Below, in pieces: positions 34,794-45,515 of a DNA stretch of 64,000 bases. A model generated the notes under the pieces. That model was not told where the DNA came from and did no database searches. It saw only the letters and a list, made by a program, of their open reading frames with translations. The DNA comes from Gluconacetobacter asukensis (GTDB lineage Bacteria; Pseudomonadota; Alphaproteobacteria; Acetobacterales; Acetobacteraceae), in assembly GCF_014174375.1 (NCBI RefSeq), contig NZ_JABEQE010000009.1, forward strand, positions 1 to 64,000, written 5' to 3'. The translations under genes and the position numbers were made by a program. The stretch's first letter is position 1; the number at the start of each line of letters is the position of its first letter.

Positions 34794-36926
34794 ATGCGAC
34801 TCGTAGTCATTGTCGATGACCGTTCGACCAATCGGACCATCTTCGCCCGGCTGGCGGTGACCCTCGGGACCGACATTCGGGTTGAAAGCTTCGCGACGCC
34901 GCAGGAGGCGCTGGACTGGTTCGGGACATCGCCGGTGCCCGATCTGATCATTACGGACTACAAGATGCCCAGGATGGACGGCGCGGCCTTTACCGCCCGT
35001 ATCCGCGCGCTTGACTGGGGATATGACGTGCCGATCGTGGTCGTCACGGCCTATGAGGACCGCAATTACCGGATCAGTGCCCTTGATGCCGGCGCGACCG
35101 ATTTTCTGCTCAGTCCGGTCGATCATACCGAATTCCTGACGCGTGCCCGTAACCTGTTGCAGTTGAGCTGGTACCAGAAGCGGGTGCGTTCGCGCGCCGT
35201 GCAACTGGAAGAAGAGCTGATCAGCAGTCGTCAGGCGCATGACGATCTGCTGCGCGGCAGCCGCGACCGGCTGCTGCAGGTGATCGATACTGTTCCCGCC
35301 ATGATCAGCGCGACGGATATCGACGGAAACTATATCTTTGTTAACAAGTTTCACGAGAGCGTCCTCGGGGGGCAGTCGCGCACGGTCGATGCGGCGTCAT
35401 TGACGCTGGACCGGCAGGTCCTGGAGGGCGGGGTGCCCACGGCCCGTTACGAGGAAACCATTGTCGATCGGCATGGCGTGACATGGAGCCTCCTGACATC
35501 GAAGATTCCGTTTTATGACGATGCGAACGGCAAACATTATGTACTGACCACGTCTCTTGATATAACGGACCGCAAGAAATCCGAAAAGGAGCTGCATAGT
35601 CTTGCATATTACGATCAGCTGACGGGCCTTCCCAATCGATCCAATCTTGAAAAACATACGCAGACGCTTTTGCTGCGGGGCGATGATCGGCCGTTTGCTT
35701 TTTTTCTTCTGGATCTCGATCGTTTTAAAAGTGTCAACGATACGCAGGGTCATACGGTCGGGGACCAGTTGCTGCGCCAGGTTGCGGTGCGGCTGACATC
35801 GATTTTGCCCCGTGCCTGCTTTATCGCCCGTCTGGGTGGTGACGAGTTCGCGATTGTCCACGATATCAGGCGTATGGACGATGCCGGCGAGCTGGCCGAG
35901 CAGATTATTGCGATCTTTGCGTGCCCGTTCACGCTGGGCGATCTGGCGGTGAATGTCGGCGTCAGTGTCGGGATCGCATTAAATTCCGACCCGGCCCTCA
36001 CGTTCGAGACGATGCTGAAACGCGCCGATCTTGCGATGTACCGCGCGAAGAACGAGGGGCGGCATCGATATGCCTTCTTCGAAACGGCGATGGAGCAGGC
36101 CGTCTCTGTCGCGGCCGATCTGGAGCAGGCGCTGCGCCAGGCGATCGAGAGTGGTGCGTTCACGCTGCACTATCAGCCCGAGATCGACCTGGCATCCGGT
36201 CTGGTGACAGGGGTCGAAGCGTTGATCCGGTGGGTGCGGCCGCAGGGGGAGCTTGTCTATCCTGGCCATTTCCTGCCGCTGGCGGAGGAAACCGGCCTGA
36301 TCGTGCCGATGACGGTCTGGTCGTTGCGCGAGGCCTGTCGTCAGGGAGCGGCATGGGTGCGGGAGGGCATCCATATCCGTATGGCGGTCAACCTGTCCGG
36401 CATGTTGTTCCGTTATCATGATGTCCAGCAGATGGTGCTGGATGCCATCACCGAAAGCGGCCTGGACCCGGGTTTCCTGGAGCTGGAACTGACAGAGACG
36501 GCATTGATCGAAAATCCGGAAAAGGCGGGGCGACAACTGGCGGCGTTGCAGCAGATGGGCGTGTCTGTCGCGATCGACGATTTCGGGACCGGCTATGCCT
36601 CTCTCGTCTATCTGACCACATTGCCGATCCACAGGCTGAAGATCGACGCGGTCTTCGTCAGGGAAATCGATTCCTCGTCCAGCAGCCAGGCGATCATCAA
36701 GGCGATCATTGCCCTGGGCAACAATTTGAATATCCCGGTGATTGCGGAGGGCATTGAACGGGAAGATCAGTTGTACTGGTTGAAGGCGCAGGGATGCCAC
36801 CAGGCCCAGGGTTTCCTGTTCAGCCGCCCTGTTCCGCCTGACCAGTTCCGTCACTTGCTGCGAAGTGGTGCCTTGAGCGTGTCGGATGGTCTGACCCCAT
36901 CGGTCGAACGGCCTTCCGGGAATTGA
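34794..36926 (+). CDS. Response regulator with REC-PAS-GGDEF-EAL domains (RpfG-type receiver)
   Basis: 710-aa cytosolic cyclic-di-GMP enzyme. REC (1-~120) has the phospho-acceptor Asp55 (ITDYKMPRMDG); its ALDAGATDFL and RARNLLQL segments closely resemble RpfG. The normally conserved lysine before Pro is Ser107 (FLLSPVD). A coiled linker and PAS (~155-275) follow. GGDEF is intact (348-352) with no RxxD I-site. EAL is intact: EALIRW (Glu475), NLSG, ELELTET, DDFGTGY, KID, AEGIE, QGFLFS. So both cyclase and phosphodiesterase activity are possible. It sits beside RpfC- and RpfF-like genes where RpfG (REC-HD-GYP) would be expected. Confidence 0.95.
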   Translation: MRLVVIVDDRSTNRTIFARLAVTLGTDIRVESFATPQEALDWFGTSPVPDLIITDYKMPRMDGAAFTARIRALDWGYDVPIVVVTAYEDRNYRISALDAGATDFLLSPVDHTEFLTRARNLLQLSWYQKRVRSRAVQLEEELISSRQAHDDLLRGSRDRLLQVIDTVPAMISATDIDGNYIFVNKFHESVLGGQSRTVDAASLTLDRQVLEGGVPTARYEETIVDRHGVTWSLLTSKIPFYDDANGKHYVLTTSLDITDRKKSEKELHSLAYYDQLTGLPNRSNLEKHTQTLLLRGDDRPFAFFLLDLDRFKSVNDTQGHTVGDQLLRQVAVRLTSILPRACFIARLGGDEFAIVHDIRRMDDAGELAEQIIAIFACPFTLGDLAVNVGVSVGIALNSDPALTFETMLKRADLAMYRAKNEGRHRYAFFETAMEQAVSVAADLEQALRQAIESGAFTLHYQPEIDLASGLVTGVEALIRWVRPQGELVYPGHFLPLAEETGLIVPMTVWSLREACRQGAAWVREGIHIRMAVNLSGMLFRYHDVQQMVLDAITESGLDPGFLELELTETALIENPEKAGRQLAALQQMGVSVAIDDFGTGYASLVYLTTLPIHRLKIDAVFVREIDSSSSSQAIIKAIIALGNNLNIPVIAEGIEREDQLYWLKAQGCHQAQGFLFSRPVPPDQFRHLLRSGALSVSDGLTPSVERPSGN

Positions 36927-37011
36927 GATATGGTGAATCATATGCTCATTCCCTGGTTGAGGGGTGTCCGGGCCGTCCGGGTTCCGGATACTGAAGGCAG
37001 GGTGGGTCGAC

Positions 37012-39504
37012 GTGCGTAACCTGCTGGCGCGCATGCGGCGGGGTGGCGACGGCGAGCATCAGATTGTCCTGAACCGGCTGGTGATCGCCGTCATCATTCT
37101 GGTCTATGTCGTCGGACTCTTTCTGGGTGGCGGTTTCGAGGACAGGGATCAGTTTGTCTGGTCGGTTGTATGTGCCGTTCTTTATCTGGCGGGCGGTGTG
37201 GCAATTGCCGCCGCCCTGGTTGCGTGGCCGCGTCCCTCTCCGGCGCGGCGGATCGTCCAGATGATATGGGACATCGGTTTTCTGTCGTTTGGCATGTATC
37301 TCGACGGGGTTGCGGTTATCCCGTTCTATCCGCTCTATCTGTGGGCCATCCTCGGATACGGGTTTCGTTTCGGCCTGCCTTATATTACGGGCGCCGCCTT
37401 TCTGGCCGCCGGCGGGTTCACGCTGGCGGTGCATGCGTTGCCCGTATGGCGGGATGCCGGTCACCTGTTGGCCGGTCTGACGCTTGGTCTGCTGGTTGTC
37501 CCGCTTTATTCGGCGTCACTGATCCGATTCCTGTCCAATCTCAGACGACGTGCGGAGGAAGCCAATCAGGCAAAGACGATGTTCCTGGCCAGCGTCAGTC
37601 ACGAACTGCGCACACCGCTGAATGCCGTGATCGGCATGACGCACCTGCTGAACGACACGGCGCTGGATGCCGAACAGCGCGAGATGCTGCAGACGGTGCG
37701 CGTCGCGGGGACCTCGCTTCTGGGGATGGTCGAGGGGTTGCTGGATTTCGCCCGGATCGAGAACGGACGCATGCCGGTACAGGCACAGCCGGTTGACCTG
37801 ATGGCCCTGCTGAATGCGGTCCGGCGCATTGCGGGGGTGGCGGCGGGGGAAAAGGGCCTGCTTCTGGCCTGTCATGTCACCGCCCGTACGCCGCTATGGC
37901 TGATCGGGGATGAAAAGCACCTGCGGGACGTCTTGCTGAACCTGGTCGGTAATGCGGTCAAATTTACCGACAAAGGACATGTGACCATCCGGGTCGATGC
38001 CCTGCCCGCCGGAAGCGGTGGGCCGGCCCGTCTGGTAATCGAGGTTGTGGATACCGGTATCGGCATCTCGCAGGCTGCGTTGGAACGGATTTTCGACCCG
38101 TTCACCCAGGCGGATGCAACTGTGATCGACCGGTTCGGCGGGTCTGGACTGGGGCTGGCAATCTGCCGCCAGCTGGTCACGCTGATGGGGGGCGAGATCG
38201 GAGTCCGTAGCCGGGAGGGGCATGGCAGTACGTTCCGTGTGACCTTGCCGCTGAGGATCGGGACGGCACCGGGCGGGGAAACCGGGACGGGGCTGCCACC
38301 TGTGCTGCTGTGGGCGCGCCAGCCTGATCGTTATCAGGCGCTGACGGCCCGTTTGACGGCCTTGGGGGCGCGGCTCGCCACTGTTTCACCCAATGAGGGC
38401 GTATCCGACGTTCTGGGGCGGCTGGAGCATCCGCATGTCGTGTTGACCGATATGCCGGACGAGATGCTGCCTTTGCCGGCCGACCTGCCGGTGGTGCTTC
38501 TGCAGCCGTCAGGCGTGGAGGGATCGCTGGCCGAAACGGTGCGGCGCGATAGCGTATCGATGCTTCCCGCCGATGCGGGCGATGGGTGGATTGGGACGGC
38601 GCTGACCGTCGCCGCGGCCTTTTTGCTCCGGGAAGACCCGTCCGATTCGGACTCGGGGGGGCCCGATATGTCTGCCGGCCGTTCGCTCTCGATCCTGGTG
38701 GTCGAGGACAATATCGTGAACCGGAAGATCCTGTGCAGGCTGCTTTCCCGGATCGGGCATCGCTGGCAGGCGGTGGCGAATGGCGAGGAAGCCCTGGATA
38801 TCCTGCAGGAGATGCCATTCGATCTGGTCCTGATGGACCTGAACATGCCGGTCATGAACGGGATCGAGGCGACGAAGCTTCATCGGTTTTCCGAAGTCGG
38901 GGGCGGGAGAGGGATTCCGATCGTCGCGTTGACGGCTGACGGGACGCCCGAGACCCAGAAGCGGTGTCGGGAGGCGGGGATGGATGCTTTCCTGCTCAAG
39001 CCGGTGGCGCTGGAGGCCCTGGTGCAGGCGATCGAGGCGCTGGTGCCTGCTGAGGCGGGTATCCGACATGCGTGCGATCGTCCGTCCGGCGGCGATGAGT
39101 GCCCCAGGCGCGGGGAAGCGACCGTGGTGGTGCCCTTTCCCGTCCCCACCATCAATCGCCGGATGGTGCAGGATCTGCTCGACCTGGGTGGCGAGCGCTT
39201 CCGGGCCGAAGTCATTGGCGATTTTCTGCGGGATGCCGTGGAGATCGTCACGCGGATGGATCACGCGGTGAAAGATGGGGATCGGTCGCGCCTGCTGGAC
39301 GAAGCGCATGCGTTGCGCAGTGCCGCCGCCAATGTCGGAGCGGAGCGTCTGGCGGCCTTATGTCATGAATGGCGGGGCATCCCCCATATGAACGGGCAGG
39401 AAAGGGCGCGGGCCCATCAGGAGGCGATCTGGCTGGAGATGAACGCGGTGGAGGACGCATTGCGGCCGTATACGGTCGTGCCGTTGGCGGACAGCCCGTC
39501 CTAG
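37012..39504 (+). CDS. rpfC: RpfC-like hybrid sensor histidine kinase
   Basis: 830-aa membrane kinase. Five hydrophobic segments (~20-170) form an RpfC-type sensor, including PLYLWAILGYGFRFGLPY, where RpfC has a similar PLY...GNGLRYG block. HisKA phospho-His197 (SVSHELRTPLN), HATPase (NLVGNAVKFT, DTGIGIS, GSGLGLAI), a degenerate receiver (~420-540, no acceptor Asp), a true receiver (Asp609 in LMDLNMP) and an HPt domain (His766 in AHALRSAAANVG) follow. GTG 37012 has AGGGTGG upstream; a GTG at 36964 is also open. In Xanthomonas RpfC senses DSF and phosphorelays to RpfG; the same role is inferred. 85 bp after the REC-GGDEF-EAL gene. Confidence 0.9.
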   Translation: MRNLLARMRRGGDGEHQIVLNRLVIAVIILVYVVGLFLGGGFEDRDQFVWSVVCAVLYLAGGVAIAAALVAWPRPSPARRIVQMIWDIGFLSFGMYLDGVAVIPFYPLYLWAILGYGFRFGLPYITGAAFLAAGGFTLAVHALPVWRDAGHLLAGLTLGLLVVPLYSASLIRFLSNLRRRAEEANQAKTMFLASVSHELRTPLNAVIGMTHLLNDTALDAEQREMLQTVRVAGTSLLGMVEGLLDFARIENGRMPVQAQPVDLMALLNAVRRIAGVAAGEKGLLLACHVTARTPLWLIGDEKHLRDVLLNLVGNAVKFTDKGHVTIRVDALPAGSGGPARLVIEVVDTGIGISQAALERIFDPFTQADATVIDRFGGSGLGLAICRQLVTLMGGEIGVRSREGHGSTFRVTLPLRIGTAPGGETGTGLPPVLLWARQPDRYQALTARLTALGARLATVSPNEGVSDVLGRLEHPHVVLTDMPDEMLPLPADLPVVLLQPSGVEGSLAETVRRDSVSMLPADAGDGWIGTALTVAAAFLLREDPSDSDSGGPDMSAGRSLSILVVEDNIVNRKILCRLLSRIGHRWQAVANGEEALDILQEMPFDLVLMDLNMPVMNGIEATKLHRFSEVGGGRGIPIVALTADGTPETQKRCREAGMDAFLLKPVALEALVQAIEALVPAEAGIRHACDRPSGGDECPRRGEATVVVPFPVPTINRRMVQDLLDLGGERFRAEVIGDFLRDAVEIVTRMDHAVKDGDRSRLLDEAHALRSAAANVGAERLAALCHEWRGIPHMNGQERARAHQEAIWLEMNAVEDALRPYTVVPLADSPS

Positions 39505-39513
39505 AGGCTGCCC

Positions 39514-39553
39514 GGAGCGTTTTCAAAAGGCGGGTGCCTGATGAGAACGCTCC
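39514..39553. terminator. Bidirectional terminator between rpfC and rpfF
   Basis: GGAGCGTTTTC (39514-39524) pairs with GAGAACGCTCC (39543-39553) with one mismatch. It lies between convergent genes; A/T-rich bases occur at both stem bases. Confidence 0.6.
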
Positions 39554-39567
39554 GGTATCCTGTTCGG

Positions 39568-40542
39568 TTAGCTGGCGACGCTTTCCGGTCGCGGTGTGCC
39601 GATGCGCCGGTTCTGGGCGCTGACCAGCCGCATCATCTTGCGCAGGTCGGCTTCGGTGAGCTTCAGCGCGGCGTCCACCCAGATATCGGTAATGTCGCGC
39701 AGTTCCTGATGGCTGATCGGATTGACCAGGCGCTTGATGCGCTGGATCGCGTCATGCGCGTTATGACGCCTGTCGATCCGGGCCAGATGTTCGCAGACGG
39801 CAGATTCGCCTTCCCCCGTTTCGGCGACAGCGTCGACGATCCCCATCTCGTGCAATTCCGTCGCCGTGTAGGTCTGGCCACTGAGGATGATTTTTTCGGC
39901 TATGCGGGGATTGAGGCGCCGCGACAGGAGTGTGTATGCGCCCATGCCGGGGAACAGGTTGAACAGGATTTCCGGCAGGCCGAACTTGGCGTGTTTTTCG
40001 GCAATGATGACGTCGCACGACAAGGCGGCTTCGAACCCGCCGCCGAGTGCGTCGCCTTGCACCAGCGCGACGGTGGTCAGGCAATGGCCGTAGCCGTCAG
40101 CGTTGGCGAAGACCACGTCGACGCAATGATAGGCATAGCGGCGCAGGCCGTTTCGGTCGCCCTGCATGATTTTCTCGGCGAACAAGGAAAGATCACCGCC
40201 GAGATTGAAGATGCCGGGAACCCGTGACCCCACGACGATATGCCGGAACGGCAGGGCGCCATCCGTTTGCTGTGCCAGGTGGTGGATGTTCTGTTGCACG
40301 GTGTGCAGATCGCGCAGCAGGGGAGGAGAGAAGCTGGGGCGGCCGCCGGGCCGCATGAAGGTCCATAATGTCTGCGCGGCCTGATCGAGCCGGATGTCCA
40401 CGGTGGGCAGGCTGTCCAGCGAGGGGGATGATGTCTGGCCGAAGACCGCGTGCTGCGGGTCGCGCGCGTTGTCTGGCGCCAGATGGGACGGGTTGAAGGG
40501 CGAGGCGGGCGCGACGGCTCGAAGGCTGGATTTCAGTGACAT
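39568..40542 (-). CDS. rpfF: RpfF-like DSF synthase (crotonase family)
   Basis: 324-aa enoyl-CoA hydratase/thioesterase-type enzyme that in Xanthomonas makes the cis-2-unsaturated fatty acid signal DSF. It aligns by eye with RpfF throughout the core: VPGIFNLGGDL, VQGDALGGGFEAALS and GLPEILFNLFPGMGAY. The two catalytic glutamates, Glu171 (GGGFEAALS) and Glu191 (PEILFN), are 20 residues apart, exactly as Glu141 and Glu161 in RpfF. The N terminus has about 30 extra residues. AGGAG lies 6 bases upstream of the ATG. Convergent with rpfC. Confidence 0.93.
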   Translation of the reverse strand: MSLKSSLRAVAPASPFNPSHLAPDNARDPQHAVFGQTSSPSLDSLPTVDIRLDQAAQTLWTFMRPGGRPSFSPPLLRDLHTVQQNIHHLAQQTDGALPFRHIVVGSRVPGIFNLGGDLSLFAEKIMQGDRNGLRRYAYHCVDVVFANADGYGHCLTTVALVQGDALGGGFEAALSCDVIIAEKHAKFGLPEILFNLFPGMGAYTLLSRRLNPRIAEKIILSGQTYTATELHEMGIVDAVAETGEGESAVCEHLARIDRRHNAHDAIQRIKRLVNPISHQELRDITDIWVDAALKLTEADLRKMMRLVSAQNRRIGTPRPESVAS

Positions 40543-40786
40543 GACACTCTCCTTTTCTGAACCGGGCAGACGCCTTCATGCCTGTCGGATGCGGGCGTTT
40601 CGGTTCGGGCTGGAGCGTAGCTGCCGGTCGCGTGTCATGGCGATCATCAATTCAAGATCTCCCGTTTCTTGCAGAAGCAGGAAGGGGGGCGGTTCAGGCA
40701 TGATGAATATTGCCGACGGATTATTCTGTGCTGGCGTCGTTTATTGGTTGTTTCGGGCCTGGATGGCTGGGGGACTTTGATCGTCT

Positions 40787-41590
40787 TCAGCCTGGGGGGA
40801 AAGGCAGGGACAGTTGCCGCATGAGGGCAGGGATGCCGTCCGGCATGGCGCGTCGGGCGCGTTCGAAGCGCAGGGTAAAGGCCAGGTCGGGACCGGGCTG
40901 GTGGGGGCTCGCCAGCAACCGCTCCAGATCGTCGGTGGCCAGGCCCCGGATGCGTCGCCCGCGCAGGGGGCCGTGGGGCACCTTCACCAGCAGTGCCGGC
41001 TGGCGCGACCATTGCAGCAAGTCCTCGACCGAGGCCAGCGCCAGCATGTCGCGCAGATGGTGGGCCGTCACATAGGCGTCGGGGCCGGCGCGATGGGCGG
41101 GGTTGCCCAGATGCTTCTCCAGCCCGGCCGGGCGGCGGGAATAGCGCAGCCCCTGGTTGGAGTGGCCGGGCTCGTCCGGCCACAGGCGTAGCGCGCATTT
41201 ATAGGTGCAGATCCATCCGGTGCCGGCCATCAGCGTGGGCGGCAGGTGGGCGCGTAGCCAGCCTTGTTCGAAGCTGGCGCGGTGCGCGGCGAAGGCAAGC
41301 GGGCGGGCCGGTGGGCGCAGGATGTCGGGCGCGATGGTCGTGATGGGCGGCGCGTCGCGCACGTCCTGGTCGGTAATGTGGTGGATGGAAGTGGTCCAGG
41401 GCGCGATCGGGCCGCCGGGGTGGGTCAGCTGTGCGCGGGGGCCGTCCGCCAGTTGCCAGCCGTCCGGGGCGTGTGCCACGTCCTGCCAGCCGATTTCGAC
41501 GATTCCGCCACGCGTGGCGTCGCGGTCGCTGGTTTCCAGGTCGATGACGCGGACATAGGGTGTGGATTGGGGGGACAGGGTGCCGTCCAT
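40787..41590 (-). CDS. DEDDh-type 3'-5' exonuclease (ExoX/DnaQ-like)
   Basis: 267-aa nuclease. Motif I is VIDLETSD (Asp, Glu); motif III is the H...D pair in HRAGPDAYVTAHHL. Motif II, usually HNAxFD, reads AHRASFEQ, with Glu in place of the metal-binding Asp. The ~75-residue C-terminal part (HGPLRGRRIRGL) resembles the tail of exodeoxyribonuclease X. It is probably a DNA-repair or nucleic-acid turnover enzyme. Divergent from uvrB (starts 121 bp apart). Confidence 0.85.
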   Translation of the reverse strand: MDGTLSPQSTPYVRVIDLETSDRDATRGGIVEIGWQDVAHAPDGWQLADGPRAQLTHPGGPIAPWTTSIHHITDQDVRDAPPITTIAPDILRPPARPLAFAAHRASFEQGWLRAHLPPTLMAGTGWICTYKCALRLWPDEPGHSNQGLRYSRRPAGLEKHLGNPAHRAGPDAYVTAHHLRDMLALASVEDLLQWSRQPALLVKVPHGPLRGRRIRGLATDDLERLLASPHQPGPDLAFTLRFERARRAMPDGIPALMRQLSLPFPPG

Positions 41591-41710
41591 CCAGCCAGTC
41601 TAGGGACAGGCCGTGCGAATCCCAAACCGATTCGGCACGCCCGGCGTGCAGGCTGGTGCGCGTATGACGGCTCTTGCGCTGGCGCCGCGTGATCCCCACA
41701 GTCCAGAACC

Positions 41711-43945
<2,235 letters not shown>

Positions 43946-43972
43946 AGCTAACAGGGACGGGAAGAGAGACGG

Positions 43973-44860
43973 ATGATCGAACTGAAGGCGGGGGCGGCCC
44001 GGCTGGGCCTGATTCCCGAACTGGGTGGCGCGGTCGCCTTCTGGAAAAGCGGGAAGGTCTGCGTGTTCGACGCCGTCAGCGATCCGAACCTGCTGGCACA
44101 GAAGGGGCATAGGGTTGCGGCCTATCCGCTGGTGCCGTTCTCCAACCGCGTCGCGGACGGGCATTTTCGCTTCGATGGCGCGGAATATCGGATGAAGCCG
44201 AATTTTGCCGGCGAGCCCCATGTGATCCACGGCAATGGCTGGGAACATCCGTGGGAACTGGAATTGCTGTCGGACGACAGTGCCACGCTGCAACTGGAAT
44301 GGCATCCGCCCTATGACCGACCCATGGATGAATGGCCGTTTGCCTATCGGGCGCAGGTCCGGTTCGATCTGCGCGAAGAGAGTCTGGCGGTGGGGATGGT
44401 GATCGAGAATATCGACCAGCGGCCTCAGCCGGTCGGGTTGGGGTTTCATCCTTATTTCCCTCGGCGCAGCGGCGTGAAGCTGGGGTTTTCGGCCGATACG
44501 GTGTGGACGAATGACGAGCAGCATCTGCCGGCGCTGCGCGTGCCCGCCACGGGGGAATGGTCGTTCGAGCGGATGCGCGCGGTCGAGGGCGAGGCGATCG
44601 ACAATTGCTATGCCGGTTGGGACGGTGCGGCCTTCCTGCGCTGGCCCGATGATGGGCTGGCGCTGACCATTTCGGCCAGTCCCACCTTTCGCCACCTTGT
44701 GCTGTTCACGCCGCCGGACAGGGATTTCATTGCGGTCGAGCCGGTGAGCAACATGAACGACGCGCTGAACCATACCGGCGTGACCGACCGGGGGATCACC
44801 ATCCTGGCGCCGGGGGCGCGGCTGGAAGGGTACATCCATTTTGCGCTGACCGCGTGCTGA
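43973..44860 (+). CDS. Aldose 1-epimerase family protein
   Basis: 295-aa galactose-mutarotase-fold protein. Likely catalytic residues: the histidine in VIHGNGWEHPWE, the histidine in GLGFHPYFPRR, and the general-base glutamate in FIAVEPVSNMNDALN. Arg in FSNRVADG begins the sugar site. It interconverts alpha and beta anomers of a hexose or hexose phosphate; the substrate is not clear. 27 bp after uvrB and 6 bp before greB. Confidence 0.9.
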   Translation: MIELKAGAARLGLIPELGGAVAFWKSGKVCVFDAVSDPNLLAQKGHRVAAYPLVPFSNRVADGHFRFDGAEYRMKPNFAGEPHVIHGNGWEHPWELELLSDDSATLQLEWHPPYDRPMDEWPFAYRAQVRFDLREESLAVGMVIENIDQRPQPVGLGFHPYFPRRSGVKLGFSADTVWTNDEQHLPALRVPATGEWSFERMRAVEGEAIDNCYAGWDGAAFLRWPDDGLALTISASPTFRHLVLFTPPDRDFIAVEPVSNMNDALNHTGVTDRGITILAPGARLEGYIHFALTAC

Positions 44861-44866
44861 GGCACA

Positions 44867-45424
44867 ATGCGGCCCATGACGCATGATGACGACGACGATG
44901 ACGAGGCGCGGCCCCGGGCCATAGATGGGGTGTCGCGCTACATTACCCCCACCGGCATGGATGCGACGCGACGGGAACTGAGCGCCCTGCTGTATGAAGA
45001 ACGACCGCGCATCGTCGAGATCGTGTCGTGGGCTGCCGGCAATGGCGACCGCTCGGAAAATGGCGATTACCTCTACGGCAAGAAGAGGCTGCGTGAGATC
45101 GACCGCCGGGTCCGCTTTCTGACCCGCCGCATCGAAAAGGCGATCGTGGTCGATCCGGCCGCGCAGACGCAGCGGAATCGGGTCTTCTTCGGGGCCACCG
45201 TGACTTATGTGACGGAGGAGGATCTGGAGCGGACGGTCGTGATCGTGGGGGTGGACGAGGCGGATCTGGCGGCGGGACAGGTCAGCCTGGCATCGCCCAT
45301 CGCCCGGGCCCTGCTGGGCGGCCATGTGGGCGATGAAGTGCGGGTCCTGACGCCGGCTGGGGCCGAATTGATCGAGATTCTGGCGATTTCCTATCCCGAA
45401 CCTGTCGGGGTGGATGCGCTATGA
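44867..45424 (+). CDS. greB: Transcription elongation factor GreB
   Basis: 185-aa Gre factor that rescues backtracked RNA polymerase by stimulating transcript cleavage. It has the coiled-coil tip GDRSENGDYLYGKKRLREIDRR with the acidic residues needed for catalysis, and a C-terminal FKBP-like domain (GATVTYVTEEDLERTVVIVG, SPIARALLGGHVGDEV). The N terminus starts with a run of six aspartates. Two ATGs (44867 and 44876) are possible; the first has GAGG four bases upstream. Confidence 0.94.
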   Translation: MRPMTHDDDDDDEARPRAIDGVSRYITPTGMDATRRELSALLYEERPRIVEIVSWAAGNGDRSENGDYLYGKKRLREIDRRVRFLTRRIEKAIVVDPAAQTQRNRVFFGATVTYVTEEDLERTVVIVGVDEADLAAGQVSLASPIARALLGGHVGDEVRVLTPAGAELIEILAISYPEPVGVDAL

Positions 45425-45515
45425 GGTTTTTCGCGGTCGAGAACTCGACTAAGAAGCAAGGGCCGGTGACAGATCGTGTCACCCCGGTATCGGATTGTAC
45501 CCGGAGGTCGCGTTG

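Noticed and set aside
34502-34819. 105-codon frame upstream of the REC-GGDEF-EAL gene
   Set aside because: Starts inside the palindrome, has no ribosome site, and runs into the next gene out of frame with no recognisable domain.
40700-40780. 26-codon hydrophobic ORF (MMNIADGLFCAGVVYW...)
   Set aside because: The only ribosome-like sequence is about 15 bases away and nothing else supports expression; possible but not supportable.
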